Assembly (NCBI RefSeq): GCF_017357225.1
Contig: NZ_CP071609.1
Coordinates: forward strand, 62,001 to 126,000
DNA: 64,000 nucleotides
Origin: Rhizobium binae
Lineage (GTDB): Bacteria; Pseudomonadota; Alphaproteobacteria; Rhizobiales; Rhizobiaceae
Direction of reading: 5' to 3'
The translations under genes and the position numbers were made by a program. Of the stretch, positions 1 through 8,779 are shown in pieces. The notes under the pieces were generated by a model. That model searched no databases. It was given only the letters and a program-made list of their open reading frames with translations, and had not been told where the DNA came from. The number at the start of each line of letters is the position of its first letter. Position 1 is the stretch's first letter.

Positions 1-183
1 GATGCCATCTTCCGGCATCATTCTACCATACTTCAGGTAGTAATTGCATGACCAATCGAGTTCTATGCCATTGAGGACGAATCCAAAACGGTCAGCCGCA
101 GCGCTGAGCACACTCCAGGCGGCGTCAATAACCTCCACACCTATACCGTCACCCGGAATGAGAGCAACATTGTATGTCCTCAC
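1..183 (-). CDS. Tartrate/D-malate/isopropylmalate-type dehydrogenase, N-terminal part (runs off window)
   Basis: Only the first 61 codons lie in the window. The reading frame opens with a GTG at 183 behind a purine-rich GGGGGCGAG stretch and reads VRTYNVALIPGDGIGVEV, the glycine-rich opening strand typical of the isocitrate/isopropylmalate dehydrogenase family. The following text (DWSCNYYLKYGRMMPEDG) resembles tartrate or D-malate dehydrogenases, where a Tyr-Tyr-x-x-x-G-x-M-M-P segment is usual, more than LeuB. It is the last visible member of a minus-strand catabolic operon and starts 25 bases after the aldehyde dehydrogenase stop, so it is probably co-transcribed with it. Such enzymes oxidatively decarboxylate 2-hydroxy-dicarboxylates with NAD. 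The substrate is inferred from the family and cannot be fixed from 61 residues. Confidence 0.72.
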   Translation of the reverse strand, partial: MRTYNVALIPGDGIGVEVIDAAWSVLSAAADRFGFVLNGIELDWSCNYYLKYGRMMPEDGI

Positions 184-208
184 GATCTCGCCCCCGGATA
201 TAATACGA

Positions 209-1450
209 TCACGCCGCAATACCGCCAATGCACGTATATTTCACACTCAAATAGTCGTCGATTCCGTACTTTGACCCTTCCTTTCCGAGACCCGACTGCT
301 CTTGCGAGCACCGCATATTAGGCCGTGCGTCGGCTAAAATCGTGGGCGGGAAAAACAAACTGTCCGGATCGCGCCTCGCACCGCCCAACACAATTCGGGC
401 GCCTTTCGTGCAAGCGTCGGCAACAAACTGTTCGACCTTTTCAACGGCGGATCTATCGATAAGCGGGCCTTGGGTGATGCCGCTCTCAAGCCCTGAGCCG
501 ACCATCAGGTTGGCTGCTGCAGCCGCAAATCGCTCCAAGAACCGATCGTAAATGCCGGCCTGTACATAGAGCCTGTTTGTGCAAATACAGGTCTGTCCCG
601 AATTCCGAAATTTAGCCGATATCGCACCGTCGACAGCGCGCTCCAGATCAGCGTCGTCAAAAACTATGAAAGGCGCATTCCCACCAAGCTCCAGAGAGAC
701 CTTCTTAACGGTGTCGGCAGATTGCCGAAGCAACAGCCTCCCGACCTCAGTCGATCCGGTAAATGTAATCTTGGCGATATCCCGGCTAGCGGTCATCTCG
801 CCGCCGATCTCGCGCGCCGAGCCGGTTAGTATGTTAATCACGCCAGAAGGTACCCCAGCCTGCTCCGCTAGAATCCCATACGCAAGAGCCGAATATGGTG
901 TCTGTGTCGCCGGCTTTGCGACCACGGTACAGCCTGCTGCGAGAGCCGGTCCAATCTTTCGCGCCAACATGGAAGAAGGGAAGTTCCATGGTGTAATTGC
1001 CCCAACAACGCCAACTGGCTCTTTGGTTACCGTGATGCGGCGACCCGGCCACGGTGAAGGAATGATGTCCCCATAAATCCGACGTGCCTCCTCGGCGAAC
1101 CAGAGGATATAGGCGGCGCTCGAACCGACCTCGAGACGGGACTCAGCGAGCGGCTTACCTTGTTCCCGCGTCAACAGTTCCGCTAGCGCATCCTGGTGAT
1201 CTAGGATGCAGGCAGACAATTTGCGCAGCACCTTGCTTCGGTGATCTGCCGTCGTGCAGCTCCAAGCCTCAAATGCAGTCTTAGCGGCATCGATCGCTAG
1301 CCTTGCATCCGACGTACCTGCATTGGCTATGGTCCCAATGGTTTCACCTGTGGCCGGGTCGGTGACGTCAATAGACAGGCCTGACTCCGCGTCGACCCAA
1401 TTGCCTCCGATAAAGTTCTTTTCGCGCTTTAATTCACGCCAGTTTACCAT
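209..1450 (-). CDS. Succinate-semialdehyde dehydrogenase family protein with an internal deletion, probably inactive
   Basis: 413 residues against about 480-485 for GabD-type enzymes. The N-terminal four fifths is a normal NAD(P) aldehyde dehydrogenase: PWNFPSSMLARKIGPALAAG, the glutamate motif LELGGNAPF and the catalytic-cysteine motif SGQTCICTNR. At residues 384-385 (near base 299) the text jumps from MRCSQE, which should continue as E-x-F-G-P-V, straight to QSGLGKEGSKYGIDDYLSVKY, the normal C-terminus. About 65-70 residues carrying the conserved EEIFGP cofactor segment and part of the oligomerisation arm are missing, yet the frame is kept. It sits in the amine-catabolic operon after the aminotransferase, where it would have oxidised the semialdehyde produced there. 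I infer loss of activity; a sequence or assembly error is the alternative. Confidence 0.85.
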   Translation of the reverse strand: MVNWRELKREKNFIGGNWVDAESGLSIDVTDPATGETIGTIANAGTSDARLAIDAAKTAFEAWSCTTADHRSKVLRKLSACILDHQDALAELLTREQGKPLAESRLEVGSSAAYILWFAEEARRIYGDIIPSPWPGRRITVTKEPVGVVGAITPWNFPSSMLARKIGPALAAGCTVVAKPATQTPYSALAYGILAEQAGVPSGVINILTGSAREIGGEMTASRDIAKITFTGSTEVGRLLLRQSADTVKKVSLELGGNAPFIVFDDADLERAVDGAISAKFRNSGQTCICTNRLYVQAGIYDRFLERFAAAAANLMVGSGLESGITQGPLIDRSAVEKVEQFVADACTKGARIVLGGARRDPDSLFFPPTILADARPNMRCSQEQSGLGKEGSKYGIDDYLSVKYTCIGGIAA

Positions 1451-1534
1451 TATTTTTATCCTTCATAGTCTCGTTCGGCGCGGGGGTTGCCAGAGGACCG
1501 ATGATTTGCACTTCTCAGGACCGGAAAGGTCATC

Positions 1535-2908
1535 TCATGCTTCGCGCAAGTCAGTCTGGGCTGCACAAATTGCTCGAGTGAGTCGATCCAGCATCTGATC
1601 AATATCGCCCTCTCCGACCACCAATGGTGGCGCCAGGCCAATAATGTTGTCGGAGAATGCGCGGACGATGAGGCCGTTTTCGTAAGCTTTTCTTCGAACC
1701 AGCTGGCTGACGTTTAGCCGAGGATCGAATGATTCACGGGTCTCCCGATTTGCAACCAGCTCGATAGCTGCGAGCAGCCCTTTGCCACGAACATCGCCGA
1801 CCCAAGGATGTTCCCGAAGCGCATCGAGGCCGTTGAGCAGGTGAGCTCCGACCACCTTCGAGTTCTCCGGCAGCCGTTCGCGCTCATAAATTTCAAGGCA
1901 GGCGAGAGCAACGGCTGCAGAGACGGGGTGGCCAGTGTAAGTGAAGCCGTGTGCGAAAGGTAGATCGCGCGGCACTTTGTCGACCAGGGCGCGGTAAATC
2001 TCGTCATTCATTAACACCGCTCCCATGGGCGAATAGCCTGAGGTCAAACCCTTTGCGATGATCATAAGGTCGGGCTCGACACGCTCCCAATCGCACGCAA
2101 AAAGCTGGCCCGTGCGACCAAATCCGGTGATCACCTCGTCAACCACAAATAGGATGTCGAGCTTTGCGCAGGCATCGCGCATGGCAGCTAACCAGCCCTC
2201 CGGCGGCACAATGACGCCCCCTGACCCCTGCACCGGCTCGCAAAAAAATGCAGCTACTTTCTCCGACCCGCCGAGGTCAGCGACCTTCGTTTCAAGCGCG
2301 GCCACGCTCCCGCTGATGATCTCGGCATCTGTGACTCCATAGGAACTCCGATACCGATAATGAGATGGAATATGGTGCTGGTTCGGGAGAGGAACATCGA
2401 AAAAGCGGTGGCAACCAGTAAGACCGGTGAGACCCGCACCGGTCGAACTCACACCATGATAACCCCGCTCAAGCCCAATCACGTGTTTCTTCTCTAGCCG
2501 GCCTGTGACGTTGAAGAAATAGCGAATTGTTTTCAACGTTGAGTCGACAGCATCCGAGCCGCCTAACGTGAAGAAGACATGCTGAAGGCTTTCTGGAGAA
2601 AGCCGAACAAGTTCTTCCGCGAGCTGCAGTGCCGGCTCGTTAGCAAAACCAAAAAAACTGGAAGCATATGGCAGTTTTGACATTTGCCGCTGTGCTGCTT
2701 CGATAACTTCGCTTCGGCCATACCCAATGTTCACGCACCATAGCCCTGCGAAGCCGTCGAGCAACTCGCGGCCGTCACGGTCGGTTACCGTGACTCCCTT
2801 ACCCGAGACGATCACATTTGGCCCATCGTCTTCGACCTCGGCAAGCTGGGTGAAGGGATGGATGAATTGATTGGTCGCATTCGGACGCGACTTGGCTGGA
2901 TTGAACAT
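1535..2908 (-). CDS. Class III PLP aminotransferase (omega-amine/polyamine:pyruvate type)
   Basis: 457 residues, full length for fold-type I class III aminotransferases. Visible landmarks are GLWCVNIGYG, SSFFGFANEPALQLAEEL, FFTLGGSDAVDSTLK, RGYHGVSSTGAGLTG, FCEPVQGSGGVIVPPEGW, the VVDEVITGFGRTG aspartate that holds the pyridine nitrogen, and IIAKGLTSGYSPMGAVL with the Schiff-base lysine at about residue 286. The sequence is closest in feel to putrescine or beta-alanine:pyruvate transaminases. It lies 18 bases after the PuuD-like amidohydrolase gene in a polyamine-like transport and catabolism operon, which supports transamination of a terminal amine to a semialdehyde for the neighbouring dehydrogenase. 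The ATG at 2908 has an AAGGA about 11 bases upstream. Confidence 0.9.
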   Translation of the reverse strand: MFNPAKSRPNATNQFIHPFTQLAEVEDDGPNVIVSGKGVTVTDRDGRELLDGFAGLWCVNIGYGRSEVIEAAQRQMSKLPYASSFFGFANEPALQLAEELVRLSPESLQHVFFTLGGSDAVDSTLKTIRYFFNVTGRLEKKHVIGLERGYHGVSSTGAGLTGLTGCHRFFDVPLPNQHHIPSHYRYRSSYGVTDAEIISGSVAALETKVADLGGSEKVAAFFCEPVQGSGGVIVPPEGWLAAMRDACAKLDILFVVDEVITGFGRTGQLFACDWERVEPDLMIIAKGLTSGYSPMGAVLMNDEIYRALVDKVPRDLPFAHGFTYTGHPVSAAVALACLEIYERERLPENSKVVGAHLLNGLDALREHPWVGDVRGKGLLAAIELVANRETRESFDPRLNVSQLVRRKAYENGLIVRAFSDNIIGLAPPLVVGEGDIDQMLDRLTRAICAAQTDLREA

Positions 2909-2926
2909 TATATACTTGGTCCTTGA

Positions 2927-3709
2927 TTAAACGGATAACGGCTGAGCAGCGGAACGGCGCCTTTGATATGCGCGCCGCTGCACGGCCTCTCCAAAGGCCT
3001 TGAAAAGTGCCTGCGACGGCGGATCCTCCCAAAAGTGCCATTCCGGATGCCATTGAACGGCGACAGCAAACCCGGCGTCCCGAACGCGCACGGCCTCTAT
3101 CACTCCATCCGGTGCCAGCGCCTCGATCTCCAGGTTTGCTCCCAGTTGATCTATTCCTTGCTCATGTAGTGAATTCACTTCGATGGTGTCTTCCCCAACC
3201 AATACCGACAACAATGAGCCGCCGGTCAAGCTCACGGAGTGCGCCTTGCCGTAGCGCATGTCCTTGGTCGCATTTGCAGTAGCTCGATGATCAATCTTGT
3301 CGGGCCGCGTGTGCAGCCGGGCACACAAGGTGCCGCCCAAGGCGACATTCAGCTCTTGCAAACCTCTGCAAACACCAAACAGCGGAATGTCCTGTTGGAT
3401 CGCTAATTTAATGAGGCTAATGGCGGTTTCATCACGTTTGGGATCAAGAAAATCACCTTCGATCTCCTGCGAAGCACCGTAAATCTCTGGTGCAACGTTG
3501 GAGAGGCTGCCAGTCAAGAACAGCCCATCAAGGTGCGAGATGATACTCTTCGCATAGTCGGGGCCAAAGGCTGGCAACAAAACGGGGGCAAGGTGTGCGC
3601 CGGCTGCCATTGCGACAATGTATTTGTCCTGCACGGCATGCCAATCTTGACCCTCGATTGGCCGAATGCAGGTGGAGATTCCTACGAGAGGAGAGACGCT
3701 CTGCAGCAT
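2927..3709 (-). CDS. Class I glutamine amidotransferase-like hydrolase (PuuD type, gamma-glutamyl-GABA hydrolase family)
   Basis: 260 residues. The nucleophile elbow is FGVCRGLQELN with Cys114, and the His/Glu of the triad sit in VQWHPEWHF (His221, Glu223). The FLTGSLSNVAPEIYG and DPKRDETAISLIKLA segments are typical of the peptidase C26/PuuD branch, which hydrolyses gamma-glutamyl-gamma-aminobutyrate to glutamate and GABA in putrescine breakdown. The start at 3709 is one base past the upstream gene's stop (stop at 3711-3713), so translation is probably coupled. Context with a polyamine-type ABC importer and an omega-aminotransferase fits gamma-glutamylated amine catabolism. No gamma-glutamyl-polyamine synthetase is visible in this operon, so the exact substrate is open. 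Confidence 0.85.
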   Translation of the reverse strand: MLQSVSPLVGISTCIRPIEGQDWHAVQDKYIVAMAAGAHLAPVLLPAFGPDYAKSIISHLDGLFLTGSLSNVAPEIYGASQEIEGDFLDPKRDETAISLIKLAIQQDIPLFGVCRGLQELNVALGGTLCARLHTRPDKIDHRATANATKDMRYGKAHSVSLTGGSLLSVLVGEDTIEVNSLHEQGIDQLGANLEIEALAPDGVIEAVRVRDAGFAVAVQWHPEWHFWEDPPSQALFKAFGEAVQRRAYQRRRSAAQPLSV

Positions 3710-3710
3710 C

Positions 3711-4727
3711 CTAATACCCCCTCGCCAGGTTCACGACGTTGATGAGATCTTCGCCAGCCAGATATCGCCTGGCGTTCTCGACAAAAATTTCAAGTATACG
3801 CCGAGGATACTCCGTTGGATTTCCTGCGATGTGCGATGTGACAATGACGTTCGGCATCGTCCAAAGAGGATTCGTAGGCGGAAGCGGCTCTACCTCAAAC
3901 ACGTCAAGAGCAGCGCCGGCGATCTGACCCTCTCCAATTGCTCTTATGAGAGCCAACTCATCCACAACCGATCCGCGAGAAATATTGATCAGGTAGCCCG
4001 AGCGCTTCATTGCGCTCAACTCCTTCGCGCCTACCAGCTTGTAAGTCTCGGTGGTCGCTGGCACCACCAGCACGACAAAGTCGGACCGAGAGAGAAACTC
4101 GTCGAATTCTTCTCTAGTATAATATTGATCGACTGGTTCGCCGAGCCGCGCGGATCCGCGCCTCATACCCAAGACAGTCATCCCAGCCGACTTTGCTCTT
4201 CTCGCTATCTCCGCACCGATTGCCCCCAAGCCAACAATGCCGATCGTTTTACCTGACAGCGGATCAACAAATTTTGGTTTCCACTGTTGCGCGGCCTGCT
4301 GACGCAGCAAGTCCGGAAAGTCCCAGTGCAACATCGTCACTGTGCCCAAGACGTAGTCAGCCATAACCTCGCCGTGCACGCCACGAGCATTGGTGACCAA
4401 GGTATTCTGTAGGCGCTCGCGAACCGGCACGAGAAAGTCTACGCCTGAATTCGTCGACTGAATCCATTTGAGCCGTTGTGCATCCTCGAGCGCGTCCACA
4501 GGAAACCGCGGGGCCAATATGATTTCGGTATCGCCGATGTGCTGTCTTAGAAAATCGGGATCAGAACCAAAAACCACCTCTGCATCCGGAAGCGCCCGGC
4601 GAATGCCTACAACATAATCTTCCGGCTCGGGATGGTAGACAAGTATTTTGGCGACCGACCGCGCGTCTCGCGATCTCGCGAAGCGATGCTCTTGTCTATG
4701 CTCCACCGCCGAAGTGAGGTCTTTCAT
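3711..4727 (-). CDS. D-isomer-specific 2-hydroxyacid dehydrogenase (NAD-binding)
   Basis: 338 residues. The Rossmann motif GLGAIGAEIARRAKSAGM is followed by the catalytic-domain signatures LINISRGSVVDELALIRA and a histidine in VTSHIAGNPTEYPRRI, which replaces the more usual HxxGxT but keeps the catalytic His. The N-terminal half has the expected lid-domain hinge (STNSGVDFLVPVRER, TNARGVHGEVMADYVLG). Members reduce 2-oxoacids or oxidise D-2-hydroxyacids; the substrate cannot be read from sequence. The first four bases overlap the stop of the upstream M24 gene (ATGA arrangement), which shows tight coupling inside the operon. Confidence 0.88.
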   Translation of the reverse strand: MKDLTSAVEHRQEHRFARSRDARSVAKILVYHPEPEDYVVGIRRALPDAEVVFGSDPDFLRQHIGDTEIILAPRFPVDALEDAQRLKWIQSTNSGVDFLVPVRERLQNTLVTNARGVHGEVMADYVLGTVTMLHWDFPDLLRQQAAQQWKPKFVDPLSGKTIGIVGLGAIGAEIARRAKSAGMTVLGMRRGSARLGEPVDQYYTREEFDEFLSRSDFVVLVVPATTETYKLVGAKELSAMKRSGYLINISRGSVVDELALIRAIGEGQIAGAALDVFEVEPLPPTNPLWTMPNVIVTSHIAGNPTEYPRRILEIFVENARRYLAGEDLINVVNLARGY

Positions 4728-5857
4728 GATACAATAAGCTCCCGAGGATAGTTTGTGAGTTTTTCATACCCAGTGGCAGTAATGGCGATCGTTTCGCTTA
4801 CGGCAAAACCATCTACGACGAGATAGGTATGAAACGTCATGCCGACTTGGAATGACCACGTTGATTTCGGCGTGACTTCCAAATACTCAGCTCCATTTGG
4901 ATAGAGCATCAATCCGACCGAGTAGAATGTCTTATTTATATACCGTTCTACTATTCCCGTTGCGGCGACCCCCTCTCGGTAGATCTGATCTGGCACGGTT
5001 GCTCCAACGCCGGGAGCTATCTCGGACAATGCCCGATCCTGAATCTTGAATAGCTGATCCGCTAGTCGCTTTTCTGCGGCTGTTGCATGCCCGACTTTAA
5101 GCGGGCGCATGAAACGTGCATGATAGTTTTGGACGTGAGGGCACATTTCTAACTGAACTGTATCACCGGCATGCAGGATACGATCCGTGTACATGCAATG
5201 AATGGACTTCGCGGCCTCGCCCGACGCGATCGGTCCCGGCTCGGCCCGGTCACTGCCAGCGACCACCATGGCTGCCGCAACGGCAGCGCCTATATCTCTT
5301 TCGCGCTCTCCCGCACGGGCCACCTTGCGCGCAGCATCCATTGCCGCTTCAGCCGCGCGTCCTGCGCGCCGTTGGTAGTCTATCTCGGCCGGAGACTTGA
5401 TGAGGCGTCGTTTCCGAACGAGGTTGCCAGCGTCTATGATCGCCAAAGTCTTCGGCAGCAGACCTGTGAGCCTTTCGTACCGACTTGCGTTCAGTTGCCA
5501 AGCGAACTTCTCGATCCCAACCTTGGCCGATTCTCCGACAATTGATTTGATTGCGCCTACAGCGAGAGCGTCGACGTCGTCTCCGTCCGCCCAGCGAAAA
5601 TTTCTCTCGAACGCGGCGCTTCGTTGAAAATGGTAAGCTTCCAGATCGCGAAAGAATAGAACGGGATCCCCATCGACAGGAATGATGGCAAAATGAAAGC
5701 AGTTGTAACCTCTGGGCGAAAGGAAACCGGTCAGGTAGGTGATCGATTCCGGTTCAAAAGCCAGCAGCGCCTCGAGACCCTGAGATCGCATGTCAGACTG
5801 CACATTTCGAACTCTAGTGTCGTACTCTGCCTTCGAGAAGTTGAGGTTCGTGCCCAT
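4724..5857 (-). CDS. M24-family 'pita-bread' protein (Xaa-Pro dipeptidase/creatinase-like)
   Basis: About 377 residues from the ATG at 5857, which has AAAGGAAAGAGC in front; a longer reading from 5899 would overlap the permease gene and lacks a good ribosome site. The N-terminal creatinase-type domain (MRSQGLEALLAFEPESITYLTGF) and the C-terminal pita-bread fold are both present. Where true metallo-aminopeptidases have aspartate ligands (typically D-A-G and D-I-T-R), this protein reads QLEMCPHVQNYHARFMRP, so the canonical metal set looks incomplete, as in creatinase-like non-metal members. A hydrolase or lyase acting on a modified amino acid is therefore as likely as a dipeptidase. It follows the transporter permease gene by 34 bases. 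Confidence 0.8.
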   Translation of the reverse strand: MGTNLNFSKAEYDTRVRNVQSDMRSQGLEALLAFEPESITYLTGFLSPRGYNCFHFAIIPVDGDPVLFFRDLEAYHFQRSAAFERNFRWADGDDVDALAVGAIKSIVGESAKVGIEKFAWQLNASRYERLTGLLPKTLAIIDAGNLVRKRRLIKSPAEIDYQRRAGRAAEAAMDAARKVARAGERERDIGAAVAAAMVVAGSDRAEPGPIASGEAAKSIHCMYTDRILHAGDTVQLEMCPHVQNYHARFMRPLKVGHATAAEKRLADQLFKIQDRALSEIAPGVGATVPDQIYREGVAATGIVERYINKTFYSVGLMLYPNGAEYLEVTPKSTWSFQVGMTFHTYLVVDGFAVSETIAITATGYEKLTNYPRELIVS

Positions 5858-5891
5858 GCTCTTTCCTTTAATCAAAGTGATGCAACCCGTC

Positions 5892-7664
5892 TCACCCATC
5901 GGTGCGTCCAGCCGGGCGAGATCTCAGTGAAGCGAGTTGTGGCGCCACCAAGAGAGCGATTGAGACCATGATCATCAATGTGGAAACGGCAGCGATGGTT
6001 GGGTCGACTTCGAAGCGGACTCCATCCCACATTCGCTTCGGAAGGGTGGTTGCCGACGTACCGCTGAGGAATAATGCGAGGACGACATCATCGAAGGAAG
6101 CGAGGAAGGCAAAGAAAGCTGCTGTAATAATACCCGGTTTGATCGCTGGCAGAGTAACCTTGAGAAAAGCTGTCATCGGAGTGGCCCCCAGGCTACGAGC
6201 CGCCTGCTCCGGTCGGATGTCGATGCTGCGCAATGCGCCTGAAACGACGATTACAACCAACGGCAGAGCCAGCACCACGTGAGCGAGTACCAGTCCAGTG
6301 ATGGTTCCAACCAACTGGAACCGTGCAAACTGGAAGTAAACGGCCACGGCTGTTATCAGGGTCGGCACGATCGAAGGCGACACCAGAAACCCGGTTGCAA
6401 GACGAGCCCCCAGAAAGCGCCCCCGCACGATGCCGATGGCAGCTAGGGTCCCCAACAGCGTGGCTGCAAACATTGTTAGGGTCGCGACCTTGATACTAAC
6501 CCAGGTAGCCGCGATCCAATCAGGTCGATTGAAATAGTTCTGATACCATTGCAACGAGAACCCACGTGGTGGAAATTCCAGAAACGGCGAGGCGCTCAAG
6601 CTAAGGGGGAACAAGATCAAGATGGGGGCTATCAGAAATCCGATAACAGCCCAGCCCAGTACCGGCGTGACGAGGCGGCTGGCGGACGAACTGGAACTGA
6701 ATGCGGACTGCCAAGCAGCAAGCGCACGCGTTGCAGTGCGCAGTGTCCGGCTCGGTGTCACATGCCCACGACTCGCCCCGTCCTGGCCGGTAATTCCTAC
6801 GAGCCTCCAATACATGGCAACAAGTATCAGGGTCGCGACCAGCAGGATAACCGCCATTGCCGCCGCAAGTTCCCAGTTGAGGGACTCATTCAGTTGGCGC
6901 TCGATAAGCATGACATATGTTACGTCGCCAGCCCCTCCCAGCAATGCCGGCGTGACGAAGAAACCAAGACTTAAGATAAAGACGAGAAGGGATCCCGCCA
7001 CAATCCCGGACGCGGTAAGAGGAACGAATACCAAGGTGAAAGCTGCTAGTCCGCCAGCACCGGCGCTTCTCGCCGCATCTACGAGTCGCAGATCAACACG
7101 TTTCATGGCTGCGTAGAGCGGCAGGATCATATAAGGCAGCATAATATGAACCATGCCGACGTAGACGCCGAACCGATTGTACAAGAGTGTGAGAGGTTCT
7201 GAGATCAGCCCGCCATCCGCCAGAAGCTGGTTTACAATCCCGTTGCGGCCTAACACCACAATCCATGCGTATGATCGCACGAGTACACTGGTCCACATAG
7301 GTAATACGACTAGGATTGTGAGGACTTGGGTCCAGCGAGGGCCGGACCTGATCATTAGATAGGCAACGGGATAGCCCAGAAGCAGGCAGAATGCTGTGAC
7401 CTCTGCCGATAAACGGAGAGTGCTTAGAAGCACCTTCCACATATAGCGATCCGTCAGCGCTACCTTGTAGCTGTCCAAGGACCATTCATTGGCGCCGAAA
7501 CTGGTGGCGAGCAGCCTAAAAATGGGCACCCCATAAACCGCACCCAATAGTAAAAGCGCCGGAAGCATGAGCAGCAGGAAGCCGTGGCGGCGGAGCAGCT
7601 CTGAAAAAAAACTCTCGCACTGAACACCCGAGTGTGTTCTGGCTGTCGCAGCTCCTGTACTCAT
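5892..7664 (-). CDS. ABC transporter permease, natural fusion of PotB- and PotC-like subunits
   Basis: 590 residues, twice the usual length. The first half (about 1-290) starts with the hydrophobic segment LLLMLPALLLLGAVYGVPIF and carries an EAA-like loop AARSAGAGGLAAFTLVFVPLTASGI. After a Ser-rich linker (SSSSSASR, about residues 310-316) a second permease begins with LGWAVIGFLIAPILILFPLS and has a clear EAA motif EQAARSLGATPMTAFLKVTLPAIKPGI. Both halves are typical of spermidine/putrescine-type importers, normally two proteins. The single chain presumably forms the whole membrane channel with the neighbouring binding protein and ATPase. Twelve or so membrane segments are expected. The reading is continuous, so this is a true fusion in this sequence. 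Confidence 0.9.
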   Translation of the reverse strand: MSTGAATARTHSGVQCESFFSELLRRHGFLLLMLPALLLLGAVYGVPIFRLLATSFGANEWSLDSYKVALTDRYMWKVLLSTLRLSAEVTAFCLLLGYPVAYLMIRSGPRWTQVLTILVVLPMWTSVLVRSYAWIVVLGRNGIVNQLLADGGLISEPLTLLYNRFGVYVGMVHIMLPYMILPLYAAMKRVDLRLVDAARSAGAGGLAAFTLVFVPLTASGIVAGSLLVFILSLGFFVTPALLGGAGDVTYVMLIERQLNESLNWELAAAMAVILLVATLILVAMYWRLVGITGQDGASRGHVTPSRTLRTATRALAAWQSAFSSSSSASRLVTPVLGWAVIGFLIAPILILFPLSLSASPFLEFPPRGFSLQWYQNYFNRPDWIAATWVSIKVATLTMFAATLLGTLAAIGIVRGRFLGARLATGFLVSPSIVPTLITAVAVYFQFARFQLVGTITGLVLAHVVLALPLVVIVVSGALRSIDIRPEQAARSLGATPMTAFLKVTLPAIKPGIITAAFFAFLASFDDVVLALFLSGTSATTLPKRMWDGVRFEVDPTIAAVSTLMIMVSIALLVAPQLASLRSRPAGRTDG

Positions 7665-7675
7665 TTGTTATCTCC

Positions 7676-8758
7676 TCAGCGCTGCAACCAGGCGTTCCAC
7701 ATGTCGATGTTTCGTTCGATATTCGATTTCCCATTGGACTTTTGAGCCCACCATGCAGCGTCGAGCCAAACTTGCTTTTGGAGGTTATCTGGGGCGGTCG
7801 CGAGGTCCTTAGCTTGCTCCTCAGTAAGCAGCTTGAAAGCGTCGGGGTTTGAGGGAGAGTATGGGATCAATTTGCTGAGTTCCGCTTGAGGCTCAGGTCG
7901 TGATGCGAACTCTATGAACTTGAGAGCGTTCTGGACGTTCTTCGCCCCCTTAGGGATTCCCCAGTAGTCAGCAGCAACGAGACCTTGGTTCCAATCGTAG
8001 TCAACTGGCGCTCCCTGCGCCTTCAGCTGCGCAATGCGCCCTTGGGACGCCATACCGAAGTCGGCTTCGCCATCAACAATTGCTTGGGGAGCCATGGCAC
8101 CCGTCGTTTGCCATTTCACGACATGCGGCTTTATGTTGGAAAGACTACGATAGGAGCGCTCCAGATCGAGCGGATACAGCTGCTGGGGTTGAACTCCATC
8201 CGCCAATAGCGCGAACTCGTTCGGGCGTACGACATAGGTACCTGACGGCATAATTCTCGGACCGGGAAATTTTTTGACATCCCAAACCTCAGCCCAACTC
8301 CGCGGATGCTTGCCGGTCGGGTATCGCTTCGTATTGAATGCGATGACGTTTGAATAGAACAGCGCCCCAACCCCGTAAGGATGCACTACGCGCCCGTCCA
8401 CTCTCGCGATAATGTTTTTATCGATGGCGCTATAGTCGATCTTCTCAAGGAGATTGTTCTCCGCCAGTACCAGGAAGTCTGCAGGCGTAAACTCAGCCAC
8501 ATCCCATTCGATGTTGCCGCTCATATTCATCGTGCGCACTTTCGCGAGCGAAGGTCCCGTCGCTTCCACTACCTTTATGCCGGTAGACTTTTCAAATGGC
8601 TCAAAGAGCGCTTTTCGCTGGGCATCTTGAAACTGACCGCCAAACGAAGCGATCACCACGGTGCCGGAGCTCTGAGCCCGCGCCCGACCAATGCTTGCGA
8701 GAGCTGCACCCACTGCAAGACCTGTCGTGAACGAGCGCCGCGTCAAATTCTGTCCCAT
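7676..8758 (-). CDS. Periplasmic polyamine-type solute-binding protein (ABC transporter, PotD-like)
   Basis: 360 residues. The N-terminus NLTRRSFTTGLAVGAALASIGRARAQS is a secretion signal with a twin arginine before a hydrophobic stretch and a likely cleavage after ARA or RAQ, suggesting Tat export. The mature part (VVIASFGGQFQDAQRKALFEPFEKSTGIKVVEATG) is typical of family 1/PotD-like binding proteins. The gene lies between the ATPase and the double permease genes with gaps of 21 and 11 bases, so it is the ligand-capture part of the same importer. Ligand identity, spermidine/putrescine or another amine, is inferred from the operon only. Confidence 0.9.
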   Translation of the reverse strand: MGQNLTRRSFTTGLAVGAALASIGRARAQSSGTVVIASFGGQFQDAQRKALFEPFEKSTGIKVVEATGPSLAKVRTMNMSGNIEWDVAEFTPADFLVLAENNLLEKIDYSAIDKNIIARVDGRVVHPYGVGALFYSNVIAFNTKRYPTGKHPRSWAEVWDVKKFPGPRIMPSGTYVVRPNEFALLADGVQPQQLYPLDLERSYRSLSNIKPHVVKWQTTGAMAPQAIVDGEADFGMASQGRIAQLKAQGAPVDYDWNQGLVAADYWGIPKGAKNVQNALKFIEFASRPEPQAELSKLIPYSPSNPDAFKLLTEEQAKDLATAPDNLQKQVWLDAAWWAQKSNGKSNIERNIDMWNAWLQR

Positions 8759-8779
8759 AATCTTCCTCCCTGTTTTTTG

